Assembly: GCA_029194675.1 (NCBI GenBank)
Contig: JARFXP010000002.1
Span: 1,212,150-1,276,149 of the forward strand
From: Nitrospira sp.
Lineage (GTDB): Bacteria > Nitrospirota > Nitrospiria > Nitrospirales > Nitrospiraceae
DNA length: 64,000 nucleotides
Direction: 5' to 3'
Shown here piece by piece: positions 7,591 through 18,433 of this stretch (position 1 is its first letter; every line of letters starts with the position of its first letter). A program made the translations under genes and the position numbers. The notes under the pieces were generated by a model, which searched no databases, was not told the origin of the DNA, and worked only from the letters and a program-made list of their open reading frames with translations.

Positions 7591-9140
7591 GGTGCACTCA
7601 CGTGAGAGGTGACGATGTTGGACGAGGGCAAGAATTTCGATGGTGGGTGAGTCAGATTGGATGATGGCGGCGCCGGCTGTACGAGCGTTTGCATAACCGG
7701 CATCGTGGTGGTCAACAGAGGCCTCGGATAGAGTCCAAGCCATACTTGTAGTGCTGCAATGAGCAGCAATGTTCCAAACGCGATATTCGATAGGTCCGGT
7801 TCAATATGGGTTTCCCGTTGCCGGCCAAAGAATGTGCGTTGCATCATGGCAAGGGAATAAATTGCGGCCATGACCATGCCGATCGATGCCAGGATGGTCA
7901 AGAATGGCTGGGAAGCAAAGGATCCGAACAGAACGAGAAATTCGCCGATAAAATTTGCCAAGCCCGGCAGGCCGAGAGAAGCAAGCGCAAAGAACAGCGC
8001 CATCGCCGCTACCCGTGGAATCGCTCCCCACAATCCCCCCATCTGTCGCATGTCCCTCGTATGGAGACGCTCTTGCAGCGCGCCTGCCAACATGAAGAGA
8101 GCGCCGGTGCTCAGCCCATGTGCCACCAATTGCATCACCGCTCCTTGCAGCGCCAATTCCGCCCCTGCGAAGGCGCCGAGCAGGAAGAAACCCATGTGGC
8201 TGATGCTGCTGTAGGCCACCAGTCGTTTGATATCCGTTTGGGCACAGGCCAACACAGCCCCGTAGAGAATGCCGATCGCGCCGAATCCCATTGCAATGGG
8301 GGCGAACTCATTGATCGCGTCTGGAAACAACGGGATCGTGAAACGGAGCAATCCATAGGCGCCGGTTTTCGCTAACAGCCCGGCGAGAATGACACTCGCG
8401 CCGGTGGGAGCTTCTGTGTATGTGTCAGGCAGCCACGGATGAAAGGGCGGAGCCGGCAGCTTCACCGCGAAGCCGATGAAGAAAGCCAGCATCAGCCACC
8501 AGCCCATCTCGTTTTTCAGCGCCAGTCCCATCAGATCGGCATAGTCGAAACTGGGTCTTCCAGTCACATTTTGATGCAGTACCGCCAGGGCGATGATCGC
8601 GACGAGGAGGAGCAGGCTACCCGCCTGAGTAAACAAGAAGAACTTGAACGAGGCGTGCCGGCGCTGCTCATGTCCCCAGATGGCGATCAGGAGATACATG
8701 GGTACCAGCATAACTTCCCAGAGGACAAAAAATAGAAACAGATCGATCGCTAGGAAAACCCCGATGACCCCGCCCAGGACCAGTAGTACGTTACAGTGAA
8801 AGAATCCGACCCGAACTTGGATTTCTGTCCAAGAAGCGACGATAGCGATGAGACCGAGGAAGGCCGTCAAGAGGATGAGCACCAAACTGAGACCATCGAG
8901 ACCGAGATGCAGACTGATGCCCCACAGGGGAATCCAACTGGTTTGACTTTCCAAGAGCCATGAACCGTGGCCTGAGTCCTGGAACCGGTAGTCTTGGCTC
9001 CATAGCAGAAGGGCCAGGAAAAGATCGATGGACAAGGCACCGATTGCGATCCAGCGAGCGGCGTGGCGGGACCACTGCTGCACCATCCACGCAAGTGGCG
9101 CGGCCAGTAGAGGAATGAGTATGAGCAGCCAGAGGACCAT
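7587..9140 (-). CDS. nuoM: NADH-quinone oxidoreductase subunit M
   Basis: 517 aa from the ATG at 9140 (MVLWLLILIPLLAAPLAW). Antiporter-like proton-pumping subunit with about 14 membrane segments. Signatures seen: LWEVMLVPMYLLIAIWG with the conserved glutamate, AVKLPAPPFHPWLPDTYTEA with the channel lysine, and KRLVAYSSISHMGF. The gap to nuoL is about 200 bp and carries a palindromic repeat. Only one nuoM is present in this operon. Confidence 0.96.
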   Translation of the reverse strand: MVLWLLILIPLLAAPLAWMVQQWSRHAARWIAIGALSIDLFLALLLWSQDYRFQDSGHGSWLLESQTSWIPLWGISLHLGLDGLSLVLILLTAFLGLIAIVASWTEIQVRVGFFHCNVLLVLGGVIGVFLAIDLFLFFVLWEVMLVPMYLLIAIWGHEQRRHASFKFFLFTQAGSLLLLVAIIALAVLHQNVTGRPSFDYADLMGLALKNEMGWWLMLAFFIGFAVKLPAPPFHPWLPDTYTEAPTGASVILAGLLAKTGAYGLLRFTIPLFPDAINEFAPIAMGFGAIGILYGAVLACAQTDIKRLVAYSSISHMGFFLLGAFAGAELALQGAVMQLVAHGLSTGALFMLAGALQERLHTRDMRQMGGLWGAIPRVAAMALFFALASLGLPGLANFIGEFLVLFGSFASQPFLTILASIGMVMAAIYSLAMMQRTFFGRQRETHIEPDLSNIAFGTLLLIAALQVWLGLYPRPLLTTTMPVMQTLVQPAPPSSNLTHPPSKFLPSSNIVTSHVSAP

Positions 9141-9226
9141 ACGATTTAGCAGGATGCTGAAACACTCAGTTGATGCCAAAAATATGACCGGAAGTTTCCG
9201 TTCGGAACTAACGTCGGAATAACTCC

Positions 9227-9346
9227 AGGATGCTCAAAAAGACCGTCCAGCAAGGCCGCAGCGAGCGAAGAGGCGAGGCGTACGCTGCGGTACGTTGAGC
9301 CTCTGAGCGATGCGAGAACGAAGCTGGCGGCCTTTTTCAGCATCCT
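9227..9346. repeat. 120-bp palindromic intergenic repeat between nuoM and nuoL
   Basis: Ends are inverted copies: AGGATGCTCAAAAAGACCGT at 9227-9246 and the complement of 9327-9346, AGGATGCTGAAAAAGGCCGC. The inner part also has inverted GCCTCT/GCGAGAACG-like motifs. The shape is that of a non-coding MITE-like or extragenic palindromic element sitting inside an operon. As RNA it would form a long hairpin between nuoL and nuoM. Confidence 0.75.
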
Positions 9347-9347
9347 G

Positions 9348-11285
9348 TTACATCGCAAAAAGACCGAGTAACACAAGCGCGCCGACAGCAACGGTTGCGG
9401 CATACCAGCGGACGTGACCCGTTTGAGTTCGACTCAACGAAACATGGAAGTATTCAGCTGCAACAGCTAGTGATTCGTAACCCCGGTCAATGATCTCACC
9501 TGATTCACGGGTAAGATGGAGCCACGGCTGTACGATCAGTCCGTCATACATTCGATCAAAGCCCCACCCTCCTTGCCACAATATCACCAGCATACGACCC
9601 AATGATGTCCCCGCGAGTCGATCAGCGAAGTTGGCTCGTGGAAGGAACAGGACTGCTGCCAGCCCGATCCCGAGCAGTGCTGAGAATGTGACGGCGATTT
9701 GTTCACGAGCCTCAATCGACTCATCCATCCCTGGTGCTGTCTCAATCGCCGGCAGGACATGGGACAGGTACCGGCTAAACAGAGGCAGGTCACCAAGCGT
9801 GCGAGGTAACTCGAGAAAGCCGACCGTTATAGCGAAGAAAGCCAGCACCACCAGAGGAACACGCATCGCAAGACCTGGTTCTCCGCTCGGTGACGTGCGG
9901 ACCTCTCCAAAAAAGACCCGAAAGATCAACCGGAAACTATAGAGTCCGGTGAGCAGCGTCCCGAGTAACGCGCCGAACCAGATCCAACGATGGCTCAAGG
10001 GTGAGGACCAGGCAGCCCACAAGATCCAGTCCTTGCTGTAAAACCCGGATGTGATGAAGGGGACACCGGACATCGCGGCGGCCCCGAGAAGGAATGTCCA
10101 AAACGTCAACGGCAGCCGGCGCCGGAGACCGCCCATCCGGAAAATGTCCTGCTCATGTCCGAGGCTGTGGATGACGGATCCAGCCGCTAAGAACAGCAAG
10201 GCCTTGAAACAGGAATGGGTCAGAAAGTGAAAAAGAGCGGCAGACCAGGATCCGACGCCAAGCGCAAGAAACATATATCCGATCTGGCTCATCGTCGAAT
10301 AGGCGAGCACCCTTTTGATGTCGCGTTGAACGAGCGCGCTGCAAGCAGCGAGCAACAAGGTCAGCAGGCCGATCACCGCGACGGCCTCCAGCACCGGCGG
10401 CGCGAGCGCAAAGAGTTGATGCATGCGAGCAATGAGGTAGACACCCGCCGTCACCATCGTTGCCGCATGGATGAGTGCGCTGACCGGAGTGGGACCGGCC
10501 ATCGCGTCCGGCAACCACACTTGAAGCGGCAGTTGCGCCGACTTCCCGACCGCCCCGGCCAAAAATAGAACGGTCACGATAATGGCAACGTTCGAGCCCA
10601 CCGGCCAAGCATCAGCGGCCAAAGTCTGGACCTGTTGTATCGACAAGCTTTTCAGTTGAGTAAAGAGGATGAATAAGCCGACAGCAAAAGCCGTGTCTCC
10701 GATGCGAGTCACGATAAAGGCCTTCTGCGCGGCGGCACCGTATTCCGGTTCGCGATACCAAAAACCTATCAAGAGGTAGCTGCACAGCCCCACACCTTCC
10801 CAGCCGAGGTAGAGCAAAAGCAGATTGTCTGCCAGCACCAACGTCAGCATGGCCGCCACGAACAGATTCATATAGGCGAAAAACCGCGAGTACCCTTGAT
10901 GGTCCTCACCCTCCCGCCCCGCCGGCGCCGAGACGCCCGCTTCCCCGGTGCCGGACATGTATTCGACCGAGTACAGATGGATCAAAAAACCAATACCGGT
11001 GACGACCGCCACCATAAGGAGTGAGAGAGCGTCCAGGTACCAAGAGACTCCGACGGTCATCCCGGAAGTGTCGATCCAATTCCACAGCGTTTGATGGTAG
11101 GAAGGAAGATCGGGAAAGCCTCGGAGGAAAGCTGCGCCGACGAGTGCGGTGATGAGGGCCGCCGTGCCCACCGAACCGCAGCCGACCCACGTGACCTGTC
11201 GACGAGAAAAACGCTCTCCGAACAGGGCTAACACCAGAAAGCCGGCGAGCGGTAGGGCTGGAATAAGCCAAAGCAGACGAAGCAT
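9348..11285 (-). CDS. nuoL: NADH-quinone oxidoreductase subunit L
   Basis: 645 aa, the usual size with about 16 membrane segments and the long lateral amphipathic helix near the C-terminus. FAYMNLFVAAMLTLVLADNL and LGWEGVGLCSYLLIGFWY carry the conserved acidic residue. GKSAQLPLQVWLPDAMAGPTP and KRVLAYSTMSQIGYM are family signatures. It is the distal proton pump of complex I. The stop lies immediately beside the 120-bp palindrome. Confidence 0.97.
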   Translation of the reverse strand: MLRLLWLIPALPLAGFLVLALFGERFSRRQVTWVGCGSVGTAALITALVGAAFLRGFPDLPSYHQTLWNWIDTSGMTVGVSWYLDALSLLMVAVVTGIGFLIHLYSVEYMSGTGEAGVSAPAGREGEDHQGYSRFFAYMNLFVAAMLTLVLADNLLLLYLGWEGVGLCSYLLIGFWYREPEYGAAAQKAFIVTRIGDTAFAVGLFILFTQLKSLSIQQVQTLAADAWPVGSNVAIIVTVLFLAGAVGKSAQLPLQVWLPDAMAGPTPVSALIHAATMVTAGVYLIARMHQLFALAPPVLEAVAVIGLLTLLLAACSALVQRDIKRVLAYSTMSQIGYMFLALGVGSWSAALFHFLTHSCFKALLFLAAGSVIHSLGHEQDIFRMGGLRRRLPLTFWTFLLGAAAMSGVPFITSGFYSKDWILWAAWSSPLSHRWIWFGALLGTLLTGLYSFRLIFRVFFGEVRTSPSGEPGLAMRVPLVVLAFFAITVGFLELPRTLGDLPLFSRYLSHVLPAIETAPGMDESIEAREQIAVTFSALLGIGLAAVLFLPRANFADRLAGTSLGRMLVILWQGGWGFDRMYDGLIVQPWLHLTRESGEIIDRGYESLAVAAEYFHVSLSRTQTGHVRWYAATVAVGALVLLGLFAM

Positions 11286-11362
11286 AGTGTTTAGTTATGA
11301 ATGTTTTGTTTTAAGTTGTCGGGCCAAACTCAAAACCAAAAACTCAACACTCAAAATTGTTG
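11286..11362. repeat. nuoL-nuoK spacer made of iterated ACTCAAAA-type motifs
   Basis: The spacer contains CAAACTCAAAACCAAAAACTCAACACTCAAAA, an iterated A-rich motif with no coding potential. Comparable iterated spacers occur at four other junctions in this window. Confidence 0.5.
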
Positions 11363-11665
11363 TCACCCTTTCATCTCGCTGAAAGCATCTGCGTCCAATG
11401 TCTGGAACCGGTACGACAGCTGGAGCACGATACCGAGTGCCACGGAGACCTCAGCCGCCGCCAGCGTGAGGATGAACAAAAACATGACCTCGCCGTCTGC
11501 CTGTCCCCAGCGAGCTCCCCCGGCAATGAACGCCAGACTTGCTGCGTTCAGCATGATCTCGAGCGACAGCAACATGTAGAGAATGTTACGTCGACTCAAG
11601 AGACCGACCAATCCGAGGCAAAAAAGCATGATGGCCAGCACCAGCGCATGCGTAGTGAGCATCAA
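11363..11665 (-). CDS. nuoK: NADH-quinone oxidoreductase subunit K
   Basis: 100 aa, exactly the family size, with three membrane helices. Signatures: [24 protein letters not shown], with the conserved membrane glutamate, and [17 protein letters not shown] with the second. These acidic residues form part of the E-channel linking quinone reduction to proton pumping. Start ATG overlaps nuoJ stop by 4 bp. Confidence 0.97.
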   Translation of the reverse strand: MMLTTHALVLAIMLFCLGLVGLLSRRNILYMLLSLEIMLNAASLAFIAGGARWGQADGEVMFLFILTLAAAEVSVALGIVLQLSYRFQTLDADAFSEMKG

Positions 11666-12159
11666 CGAGACTCCTTCGGCACACGACGACCCAAGTGATA
11701 GGCGCCGATCAGACCAGGAAGCAACAGCATCGAAGCTAATTCCACCCCAATGACATAGGGCCCATAGAGGATGATGGATACGCCTTTCTCACGGGTTTCC
11801 ATGAAGTCGATCGGCAGATGATCCCCGGCAGCAATGAGATATCCCACTTCACCAAGCAGCACCAGGGCCAGCACACTTGGTCCCACCCATGTTCCCGGCG
11901 TGAGCCAGCTCTTTTCCTGCTCGGCAGCGAGCGGCCCTAAGAGCATCACCACAAAAATGAAGAGCACCATAATGGCACCGCCGTAAATAATGATTTCCAG
12001 CGCTGCGGCAAACTGAGCACCAAGCAAATAGAAGATCAGAGCCAGCGCGATCAACGCCACGACCAGATAGAGCAGCGCGTGGACGGCATGCACATGTGTG
12101 ATGACGCGCACAGTCGCCAGTAAAGTGACGGCGGCAGCGATGTAGAAAAGAACTTCCAT
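11662..12159 (-). CDS. nuoJ: NADH-quinone oxidoreductase subunit J
   Basis: 165 aa with five predicted membrane segments. [27 protein letters not shown] and [19 protein letters not shown] are the NuoJ core; the latter forms the pi-bulge helix of TM3 in solved complexes. Overlaps nuoK by 4 bp. Confidence 0.96.
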   Translation of the reverse strand: MEVLFYIAAAVTLLATVRVITHVHAVHALLYLVVALIALALIFYLLGAQFAAALEIIIYGGAIMVLFIFVVMLLGPLAAEQEKSWLTPGTWVGPSVLALVLLGEVGYLIAAGDHLPIDFMETREKGVSIILYGPYVIGVELASMLLLPGLIGAYHLGRRVPKESR

Positions 12160-12236
12160 AGGCTCCCATCAGTGCTGGGTGCTGAGTCCTGAGTGCTGAG
12201 TTTTCGGAACCGTGACGGTTCCTGCTCAGCGCTTCT
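12160..12236. repeat. nuoJ-nuoI spacer: CTGAG-type iterated motif plus perfect hairpin
   Basis: Positions 12171-12200 iterate GTGCTGGGTGCTGAGTCCTG-type units. A hairpin follows: outer stem GCTGAG (12195-12200) with CTCAGC (12225-12230) and inner perfect 8-bp stem GGAACCGT/ACGGTTCC (12206-12222). No T-tract follows on the operon strand, so it is more likely an mRNA stability or repeat element than a terminator. Confidence 0.65.
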
Positions 12237-12779
12237 TCATGGCATCAAACTTCTCACATCCACCGGTGAGAGTTCGTTTTCACCTTGGCCCTTGTCTTTA
12301 TCGCGCACCTTCACGCCAGCGACTCGGTAAAAGTTATAGCCGTGATACTTGCCGGTGCCGCTGATCAAGAGGTCTTCCTTCTCATAGACCATGTTTAGAC
12401 GTGCATACTCGCTCTGTTCAAAATCCGGGACGAGCTGGATTGCATAGGTGGGACAGGCATCTTCACAATATCCACAATAGATGCAGCGCGAAAAATTGAT
12501 CCGAAAGAATTCCGGGTAGCGGCGCTCATGAGCGGTCGGATCTTCAGCGGCCTGTAGCGCGATGCAATCAACGGGGCAAGCAACTGCGCAGAGATGGCAG
12601 GCGACGCAACGTTCTTCTCCGTCGGGATCTCGGGTCAGTACGATTCGCCCTCGCCAGCGTGGAGGCAAATAGGGTCGTTCTTCCGGATATTGAACCGTGA
12701 CAGGTTGTGTAAATGTCCGCTTGAAGACGATCCATAACCCCAGGAGCAGATCGCGTATATATCTCCAAGCTTTCATCAT
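12237..12779 (-). CDS. nuoI: NADH-quinone oxidoreductase subunit I (2x 4Fe-4S ferredoxin)
   Basis: 180 aa. Two canonical 4Fe-4S motifs: [15 protein letters not shown] near residue 58 and [14 protein letters not shown] near 98, which bind clusters N6a and N6b and pass electrons from NuoG to NuoB. The N-terminal helix ([20 protein letters not shown]) anchors it to the membrane arm, and [18 protein letters not shown] is a family signature. Confidence 0.97.
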   Translation of the reverse strand: MMKAWRYIRDLLLGLWIVFKRTFTQPVTVQYPEERPYLPPRWRGRIVLTRDPDGEERCVACHLCAVACPVDCIALQAAEDPTAHERRYPEFFRINFSRCIYCGYCEDACPTYAIQLVPDFEQSEYARLNMVYEKEDLLISGTGKYHGYNFYRVAGVKVRDKDKGQGENELSPVDVRSLMP

Positions 12780-12858
12780 GAGTAAGGCTGTTCTGAGTGT
12801 CTGCTGCCTCGCTCACACAATGTGTGGCCCACACTCACTGCGACACATTGATCCCTCT

Positions 12859-13815
12859 TCATCCGGCCTTCCAAAGAACCACGGCTCCTGTAACAAGGAG
12901 ATTGATCAATGCGAGCGGCATCACGACCTTCCAGCCGAACGACAACAGTTGATCAAAACGTACCCGGGGCCAGGTCGCTCGAATGAGGAAGATCAGGACA
13001 ATGAAGACGGCAGTCTTCAAGAAAAACCACACCACCGACGGCAACCAAGGTCCGTGCCAGCCGCCGAAGAAGAGGATCACGATCATCGCCGATAGCAGGA
13101 TGACGCTGAGGTATTCGCCGACAAAAAACATCCCGAATTTCATTCCGCTGTACTCCGCATGGTAGCCCGCGACCAGCTCCGCTTCCGCTTCCGGCATGTC
13201 GAACGGCGTGCGATGCGCTTCAGCCAGTCCAGCCATAAAAAAACCTAGAAAACCAAGAAATTGGGGAACGACAAACCAAAGATGCCGTTGCGCTTCCACA
13301 ATGTCGCTGAGGTTGAACGACCCTGCCAGGAGCACAGTTCCCATCAACGACAGCCCCATAAATACTTCATAGCTCAACAGTTGCGCGATGGCCCGAAGGC
13401 TGCCGAGAAACGCGAACTTGCTGTTGGATGCCCACCCTCCGATGATCACGCTGTAGGCGGCAAGGCTCGACATGGCCAGAAAAAACAGGATGCCCATGTT
13501 GAGATCGGCGACCACGAAGCCGGGAGTGATCGGCACGACAGCGAACGACATTAATGCGGTGATGACGACGATGGCCGGTGTGAGCACGAAGACCGCCTTA
13601 TCCGCGAAGGGCGGAATCCAGTCTTCTTTCGTGAACATCTTGATCATATCCGCGAGTGATTGTAGGAGACCGCCGGGCCCTACACGGTTGGGTCCGTACC
13701 GTTCCTGCCAGATTCCCAGCAGTCGACGTTCAACCCAGATCAGCAACCCCGCCAGCGTGAGAACCCCACCGAGGATGACGACGATCGTCAGCGCGGTGCG
13801 GCTCCAATCGATCAC
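12859..13815 (-). CDS. nuoH: NADH-quinone oxidoreductase subunit H
   Basis: 318 aa with eight membrane segments. [24 protein letters not shown] and [27 protein letters not shown] are the quinone-site signatures, with the conserved acidic residues that couple quinone reduction to the pumps. Its start overlaps the nuoG stop by 4 bp. Confidence 0.97.
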   Translation of the reverse strand: MIDWSRTALTIVVILGGVLTLAGLLIWVERRLLGIWQERYGPNRVGPGGLLQSLADMIKMFTKEDWIPPFADKAVFVLTPAIVVITALMSFAVVPITPGFVVADLNMGILFFLAMSSLAAYSVIIGGWASNSKFAFLGSLRAIAQLLSYEVFMGLSLMGTVLLAGSFNLSDIVEAQRHLWFVVPQFLGFLGFFMAGLAEAHRTPFDMPEAEAELVAGYHAEYSGMKFGMFFVGEYLSVILLSAMIVILFFGGWHGPWLPSVVWFFLKTAVFIVLIFLIRATWPRVRFDQLLSFGWKVVMPLALINLLVTGAVVLWKAG

Positions 13816-16571
13816 GCGACCCTCCGCTTCCGTCCGGTCTTGATCGCCTCAGACAGATCGATCCACGCCGGCAATTTCCCCCCAGATACATCAGGTACAA
13901 GGGATAGGCCTGCAGTGCCGGCCGGTATCGAAGGGTCGAAGTGCACGGCAAGGCGATAGGTCGTTCCCTGCAACGCCAATTCAATCGTGATTCTGTCTTC
14001 AAGGCTTAGCCGCGCTCCATCTGATGGATGCAAAGCCACGAACGGTTCTGAAATCCGTTCAGCGATCGCCGGAGATTGATTACTGAGCTCGTCGCTCCCA
14101 AAAACCGCTGACAGCGGCAAGAGCAGCCATCGATGCGGGGTAGACTGAAAAGGACGCGGAATGGCGGTGAACCAAAAGGGCGCCTTCGTCGCCACCGGCT
14201 CGATCAGCCGCAGACCTGGCATTTCATCACGCAGCGGACCGCCGACTTCGGCTTGGTATTTGTTCAAGGCTTGGATGGAATTCCATCCGGGAGCCCAGAA
14301 TTGTGGAATCAGCGGTGAGGGAACCGGTCCTCGGTACCCTTCCATTGAAAAGGCCAGCGGAGTATCGGGGTCGGTTGGGGGCGGAGGCTCGTGGACAGTC
14401 AGATGGGACAACATAGACGTGCGCCCGCTATACCGATCCGGCTGCCGCGGAACTTTTTGGCCCGCTACACGAAAACCGGCGGACGGTGCCACCTCTCCAA
14501 TCCGTGCCAGCTCAGGAACAGCCGCTGCTGTCGCGGAGACCGCATCGTCGAGGTTGCGCCAGGTCGCCACTCCGGATACGCCATCGGTCTCCTGTGATGC
14601 CGCACGGGCGAGATCTCTCAGCCACCGCCAACTTTCCGTGACGTCACCATCCGGTACAAACACTTGGTAGAACCGCTGGGCCCGCCCTTCTTGATTCACG
14701 AGTGTTCCATCGGATTCCGAGTATGTGGCAGCCGGCAGCAGCACATCGGCATGCTCCGTCGTGCAATGCTCGAGGGAATCGATCACAATGACTGTTTTTG
14801 CGGCATCAAAGAAGGCATCGACTTTTGCCTGCTCCGTGCGTCGGTACAGGTCGTTCTCCAGCACGATGACCGTATCGGCCTTTCCCTGACTGATCGAGTC
14901 GAACGCTCCATTCAAACTTTCGCCGCCCAGCAACACGAGACCTAAGCTATTACAATCCGGGAGAACGAAACTGAGACGCGGCTGCTTTCCTCTCTGGTGC
15001 AAGGCCCACGCGACATTGGCAGCAGCTTCGATCGTCGCGTGGGAGCCGCTTCCCGTGCCGGCGATGATCAGCGGCCGCTTCGCGTGGGTCAGTGCGTCGG
15101 CGATGCGCTGAGCGAGGTCGCGCACCTCGTTGGTGAGATCCTGAACGGACGGCGCATCATTTCCGATTGTTCCAGCGACGGCGAATCCTAGTCGTGCGAT
15201 GTTGTCTGGTGCGCCGAAATAAGTTTCCGTCGCATAATCATGGAACCAGGTGCGCCGATAGCCGGCCACGAACAGAGGACCTCGCCTGTCTTGCATAGCG
15301 TTACGCACCGCCGCCTCGTCCCATCGAGGTATTTTCAGTTCATCGACTCGTTCCATCGGTTGTTGTCGGACTGACTGCAGAAGGGCGAGCGCCAATCGGG
15401 GCGCGTCGTTCAAGAGGTCTTCGCCAAGGACGAGGACTGCGTCTGATTGTTCTGCTTCGTGAATGGAAGCGGAGGGCACCGGTCCCGTCCGAAGAATGGT
15501 GAGAATGGTGGAAAGGAGCTTGTGTTCGCGCTCATCAATCCCAAGAAAAAACTGATGCGGCCCGACCAATGAACGAAGCGCCACATTGGCCTCTAGCGAG
15601 GCACGAGGCGAGCCGATTCCAACGGTCCCGCGAGCGCGTCGTAAGCGGTCCGCTGCGACCCCGAGGATTTGCGGCACTCCTTCCGGCTTTGCCGGCTTGG
15701 TGCGGTCGAGTTCCGGCCGCGACAGGGCTCGCTTGATCCGGTTGTCACTGTTGACATACCCGTAGCCGAATCGGCCTCGATCGCAAAGAAAGTACCCGTT
15801 TACTTGACTGTTAAACCGATTCATGACCCGACGCAGAATGCCGTAGCGTTCACTCGCAGTGGTGTTGCAGCCAAGGCTGCAATGAGGGCAGATCGATTGG
15901 GCTGATTGGAGGTCCCACTTCCTCGTATAGTGATGGAACAAGGTTTTGTCGGTGAAGACTCCGGTAGGACAGACCTCCACGAGATTCCCGCTGAATTCAT
16001 TCTCCAACGTCCCGTCCCGTTCCCTGCCGAAGTAGAGTGCGTCATGCGCACCGAAGACATTGAGGTCTCGCCCGCCCGCGTGGTCTCGGTAGAATCGTAC
16101 GCAGCGGTAGCATTGGATGCACCGGTTCATCTCGTGCCTAATGAAAGGGCCGAGATCCTGATTACGATGAGTCCGTTTAGGAAACCGGTAGCGACGGTAA
16201 ACATGCCCTGTCATGACCGTCATGTCTTGCAGATGACACTCCCCTCCTTCGTCACACACCGGGCAGTCGTGGGGATGATTCACCATGAGCAACTCAATGA
16301 CCGAAGCGCGAAAGGCTTTCGCTTCGGGATCGTCGATCGAAACACGAGTGCCGTCGGAAGCCGGAGTCATGCAGGCCATCACCAGCTGTCCGCAGCGATC
16401 CTGTTCGTCTTTGAACTGTTTGACGGCGCACTGACGGCAGGCACCGACTGATCCCATCGCCGGGTGCCAGCAAAAGTACGGCAGGTTCAGCCCGATTCCG
16501 AGGCAGGCGGCGAGCAAATTTTGCCGTTCATCGACCCTGTAGGCCCGGTTATCGACAATGATGGAAGCCAT
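13812..16571 (-). CDS. nuoG: NADH-quinone oxidoreductase subunit G
   Basis: 919 aa, within the range for NuoG. N-terminal 2Fe-2S ligands occur in [19 protein letters not shown] (N1b). [17 protein letters not shown] and [12 protein letters not shown] bind the N5 and N4 4Fe-4S clusters. CPHCSLGCN near residue 230 starts the molybdopterin-oxidoreductase-like domain and would bind the extra N7 cluster found in some bacterial NuoG. Residues 700-919 form a molybdopterin-dinucleotide-binding-like tail. It overlaps nuoH by 4 bp and follows nuoF by 4 bp. Confidence 0.95.
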   Translation of the reverse strand: MASIIVDNRAYRVDERQNLLAACLGIGLNLPYFCWHPAMGSVGACRQCAVKQFKDEQDRCGQLVMACMTPASDGTRVSIDDPEAKAFRASVIELLMVNHPHDCPVCDEGGECHLQDMTVMTGHVYRRYRFPKRTHRNQDLGPFIRHEMNRCIQCYRCVRFYRDHAGGRDLNVFGAHDALYFGRERDGTLENEFSGNLVEVCPTGVFTDKTLFHHYTRKWDLQSAQSICPHCSLGCNTTASERYGILRRVMNRFNSQVNGYFLCDRGRFGYGYVNSDNRIKRALSRPELDRTKPAKPEGVPQILGVAADRLRRARGTVGIGSPRASLEANVALRSLVGPHQFFLGIDEREHKLLSTILTILRTGPVPSASIHEAEQSDAVLVLGEDLLNDAPRLALALLQSVRQQPMERVDELKIPRWDEAAVRNAMQDRRGPLFVAGYRRTWFHDYATETYFGAPDNIARLGFAVAGTIGNDAPSVQDLTNEVRDLAQRIADALTHAKRPLIIAGTGSGSHATIEAAANVAWALHQRGKQPRLSFVLPDCNSLGLVLLGGESLNGAFDSISQGKADTVIVLENDLYRRTEQAKVDAFFDAAKTVIVIDSLEHCTTEHADVLLPAATYSESDGTLVNQEGRAQRFYQVFVPDGDVTESWRWLRDLARAASQETDGVSGVATWRNLDDAVSATAAAVPELARIGEVAPSAGFRVAGQKVPRQPDRYSGRTSMLSHLTVHEPPPPTDPDTPLAFSMEGYRGPVPSPLIPQFWAPGWNSIQALNKYQAEVGGPLRDEMPGLRLIEPVATKAPFWFTAIPRPFQSTPHRWLLLPLSAVFGSDELSNQSPAIAERISEPFVALHPSDGARLSLEDRITIELALQGTTYRLAVHFDPSIPAGTAGLSLVPDVSGGKLPAWIDLSEAIKTGRKRRVA

Positions 16572-16575
16572 ACAA

Positions 16576-17880
16576 TTAGACCAGGACCCTCAGTTGCGTG
16601 GGCTTGTTACTCCAGGGACATCGCCCCAAGCTGATATGCCGTTCGAAGTCGTCGCGAAAGTATTTCAATGCCGATTGCAACGGGGCCATCGCACCGGGCG
16701 CGAGAGCACAGAATGTATGACCGGGACCGAGCACCTTGGCATGCATCTCCAGCAGCGCCAGATCATCATCGGTGGCGAGTCCTTCCTCGAAGGACTCAAG
16801 TATCCGCGCCACCCACGGCAATCCTTCCCGGCAAGGCGTACACCACCCGCAGGATTCACGAGCAAAAAACTTTTCTAAATTCAGCACGAACCCCACTGGG
16901 CAGGTTTGGTCGTCAAGCACGATCATGGTGCCGGTTCCGAGGCGGCCGACCTGGGGCGGGATCGAAGAATAGTCCATGGGGAGATCGAGGTGTTCCTGGG
17001 TCAGAAATGCCGTGGAAGCGCCGCCGGGTAACAAGCCCCGGAAGCTCACCCCATTGAACATCCCGCCGGCGTGCTGTTCCAATAACTCACGTGCCGTCGT
17101 GCCGAGCGGCAATTCCCACCATCCAGGATGCGTGACGCGACCGCTTATCCCGTAGATTTTTGTGCCGCCGTCCTTACTACGGCTCAAACCGTGATACCAA
17201 GCAGAGCCATGGTTCACGATCTGAGGAAGGTTGTATAACGTCTCGACGTTCTGCACGATCGTCGGTTGCCCCCACAAGCCGACTGTCTGTGGATATGGAG
17301 GTTTCGCTCGAGGAATCGCTCGTTTGCCTTCCAGCGCATTGAGCAGCGCCGTTTCCTCTCCACAGATGTAACGGCCCGCGCTGGCATGGAGATGGAGGTC
17401 AAAGCAAAATGTTGTCCCAGGAAGAGGCTTGCCGAGATACCCTTCCGCATAGGCCTCCGCAATGGCTTGGGTCAGTCGCTCTGCAGACCGATGATATTCC
17501 CCGCGCAGAAAAATGAAGCCGACCTCCGCTTCTAAAGCATAGCCGGCGATGATCATGCTTTCCACGAGGCCATGAGGCTCACCCTCCAAGAGGACACGAT
17601 CCTTAAACGTGCCCGGTTCCATTTCGTCGGCATTCGCGACGATATACTTCGGTTTCGGCGCATCGGACCCCATCGGCACGAAGCTCCACTTACTGGCGGT
17701 TGGAAACCCAGCCCCACCCCTGCCCCGCAGTCCTGCTTCGGCGACGAGCCGTTGCAAATCTTGAGGCGCGATCCCCGCGGCGAGCGTGTGTAGGCTGCGA
17801 TACCCACCGGCTTTGACGTATTCCCCCAGCAATCGCGGGGTGCCGTCTGGATGGATGTACTGAGTGAGTGGACGTTCCAT
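16576..17880 (-). CDS. nuoF: NADH-quinone oxidoreductase subunit F
   Basis: 434 aa, typical. GLRGRGGAGFPTASKWSFV is the NADH/FMN glycine-rich site, and ICGEETALLNALEGKRAIPR completes FMN binding. SCGWCTPCREGLPW with a distal HTFCALAPGA cysteine binds the N3 4Fe-4S cluster. This is the NADH-oxidising subunit at the tip of the hydrophilic arm. Confidence 0.97.
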   Translation of the reverse strand: MERPLTQYIHPDGTPRLLGEYVKAGGYRSLHTLAAGIAPQDLQRLVAEAGLRGRGGAGFPTASKWSFVPMGSDAPKPKYIVANADEMEPGTFKDRVLLEGEPHGLVESMIIAGYALEAEVGFIFLRGEYHRSAERLTQAIAEAYAEGYLGKPLPGTTFCFDLHLHASAGRYICGEETALLNALEGKRAIPRAKPPYPQTVGLWGQPTIVQNVETLYNLPQIVNHGSAWYHGLSRSKDGGTKIYGISGRVTHPGWWELPLGTTARELLEQHAGGMFNGVSFRGLLPGGASTAFLTQEHLDLPMDYSSIPPQVGRLGTGTMIVLDDQTCPVGFVLNLEKFFARESCGWCTPCREGLPWVARILESFEEGLATDDDLALLEMHAKVLGPGHTFCALAPGAMAPLQSALKYFRDDFERHISLGRCPWSNKPTQLRVLV

Positions 17881-17968
17881 GTTGATTAGCGTGAGGTCCT
17901 GAGTTCGTCGTCTTGGGTTTTTCTAAGCGAAAACTAAGAACCAACAGCTCATAATTTGCCACCTGACT
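17881..17968. repeat. nuoF-nuoE spacer with imperfect inverted repeat
   Basis: A GAGTTCGTCGTCTTGGGTTT arm near 17898 and a GAAAACTAAGAACCAACAGCTC arm near 17929 are imperfect inverted copies. It belongs to the same style of iterated, hairpin-forming spacer seen elsewhere in the operon. Confidence 0.45.
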
Positions 17969-18433
17969 CTATTCGTACTTCTCCACGATGGTTTCAACTT
18001 TCTCGGGCGTGACGTTGCCGTACAGATCCTGATCGATCATCATTGCCGGCGCCCGTTCGCAATGTCCCAAACACGCGATCGGCAGGAATGTCAGGCGCCC
18101 GTCGCGCGTCGTCTGCCCCAGTTCGATTTCATAGCTTTTCTGGATCTGAGCGCGAACCTGTTCGTACCCCATGATCCAACAACTGATACTGTCGCAAATG
18201 AAGGCCATATGCCGACCGACGGGTTTGCGAAAGATGAGGTTGTAGAACGTCGCGATGCTGTCGACGTCCTCGCCCGTCATACCGAGGAATTGCGCAATGT
18301 CGAGGAGCGAATCATCCGAGATCCACCTACGTCGCCGCTGTACGATGAGCAGGGCGTCGATGGCGCCCGCCCGTTTGTCGGGGTAGTGTTTCAGTGCCTC
18401 TTCAAGCTCGCGGCGTTCAGTGTCGGTCAGCAT
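17969..18433 (-). CDS. nuoE: NADH-quinone oxidoreductase subunit E
   Basis: 154 aa thioredoxin-fold 2Fe-2S protein. Ligand cysteines are visible in CDSISCW and CLGHCERAP, which bind cluster N1a near the flavin. The N-terminal helical part (LLIVQRRRRWISDDSLLDIA) matches the family. Nearby nuoF supplies the FMN partner. Confidence 0.96.
   Translation of the reverse strand: MLTDTERRELEEALKHYPDKRAGAIDALLIVQRRRRWISDDSLLDIAQFLGMTGEDVDSIATFYNLIFRKPVGRHMAFICDSISCWIMGYEQVRAQIQKSYEIELGQTTRDGRLTFLPIACLGHCERAPAMMIDQDLYGNVTPEKVETIVEKYE

Noticed and set aside
12195..12230. Hairpin after nuoI as a transcription terminator
   Set aside because: No T-tract on the transcribed strand and nuoJ-N continue downstream, so it is listed as a repeat.
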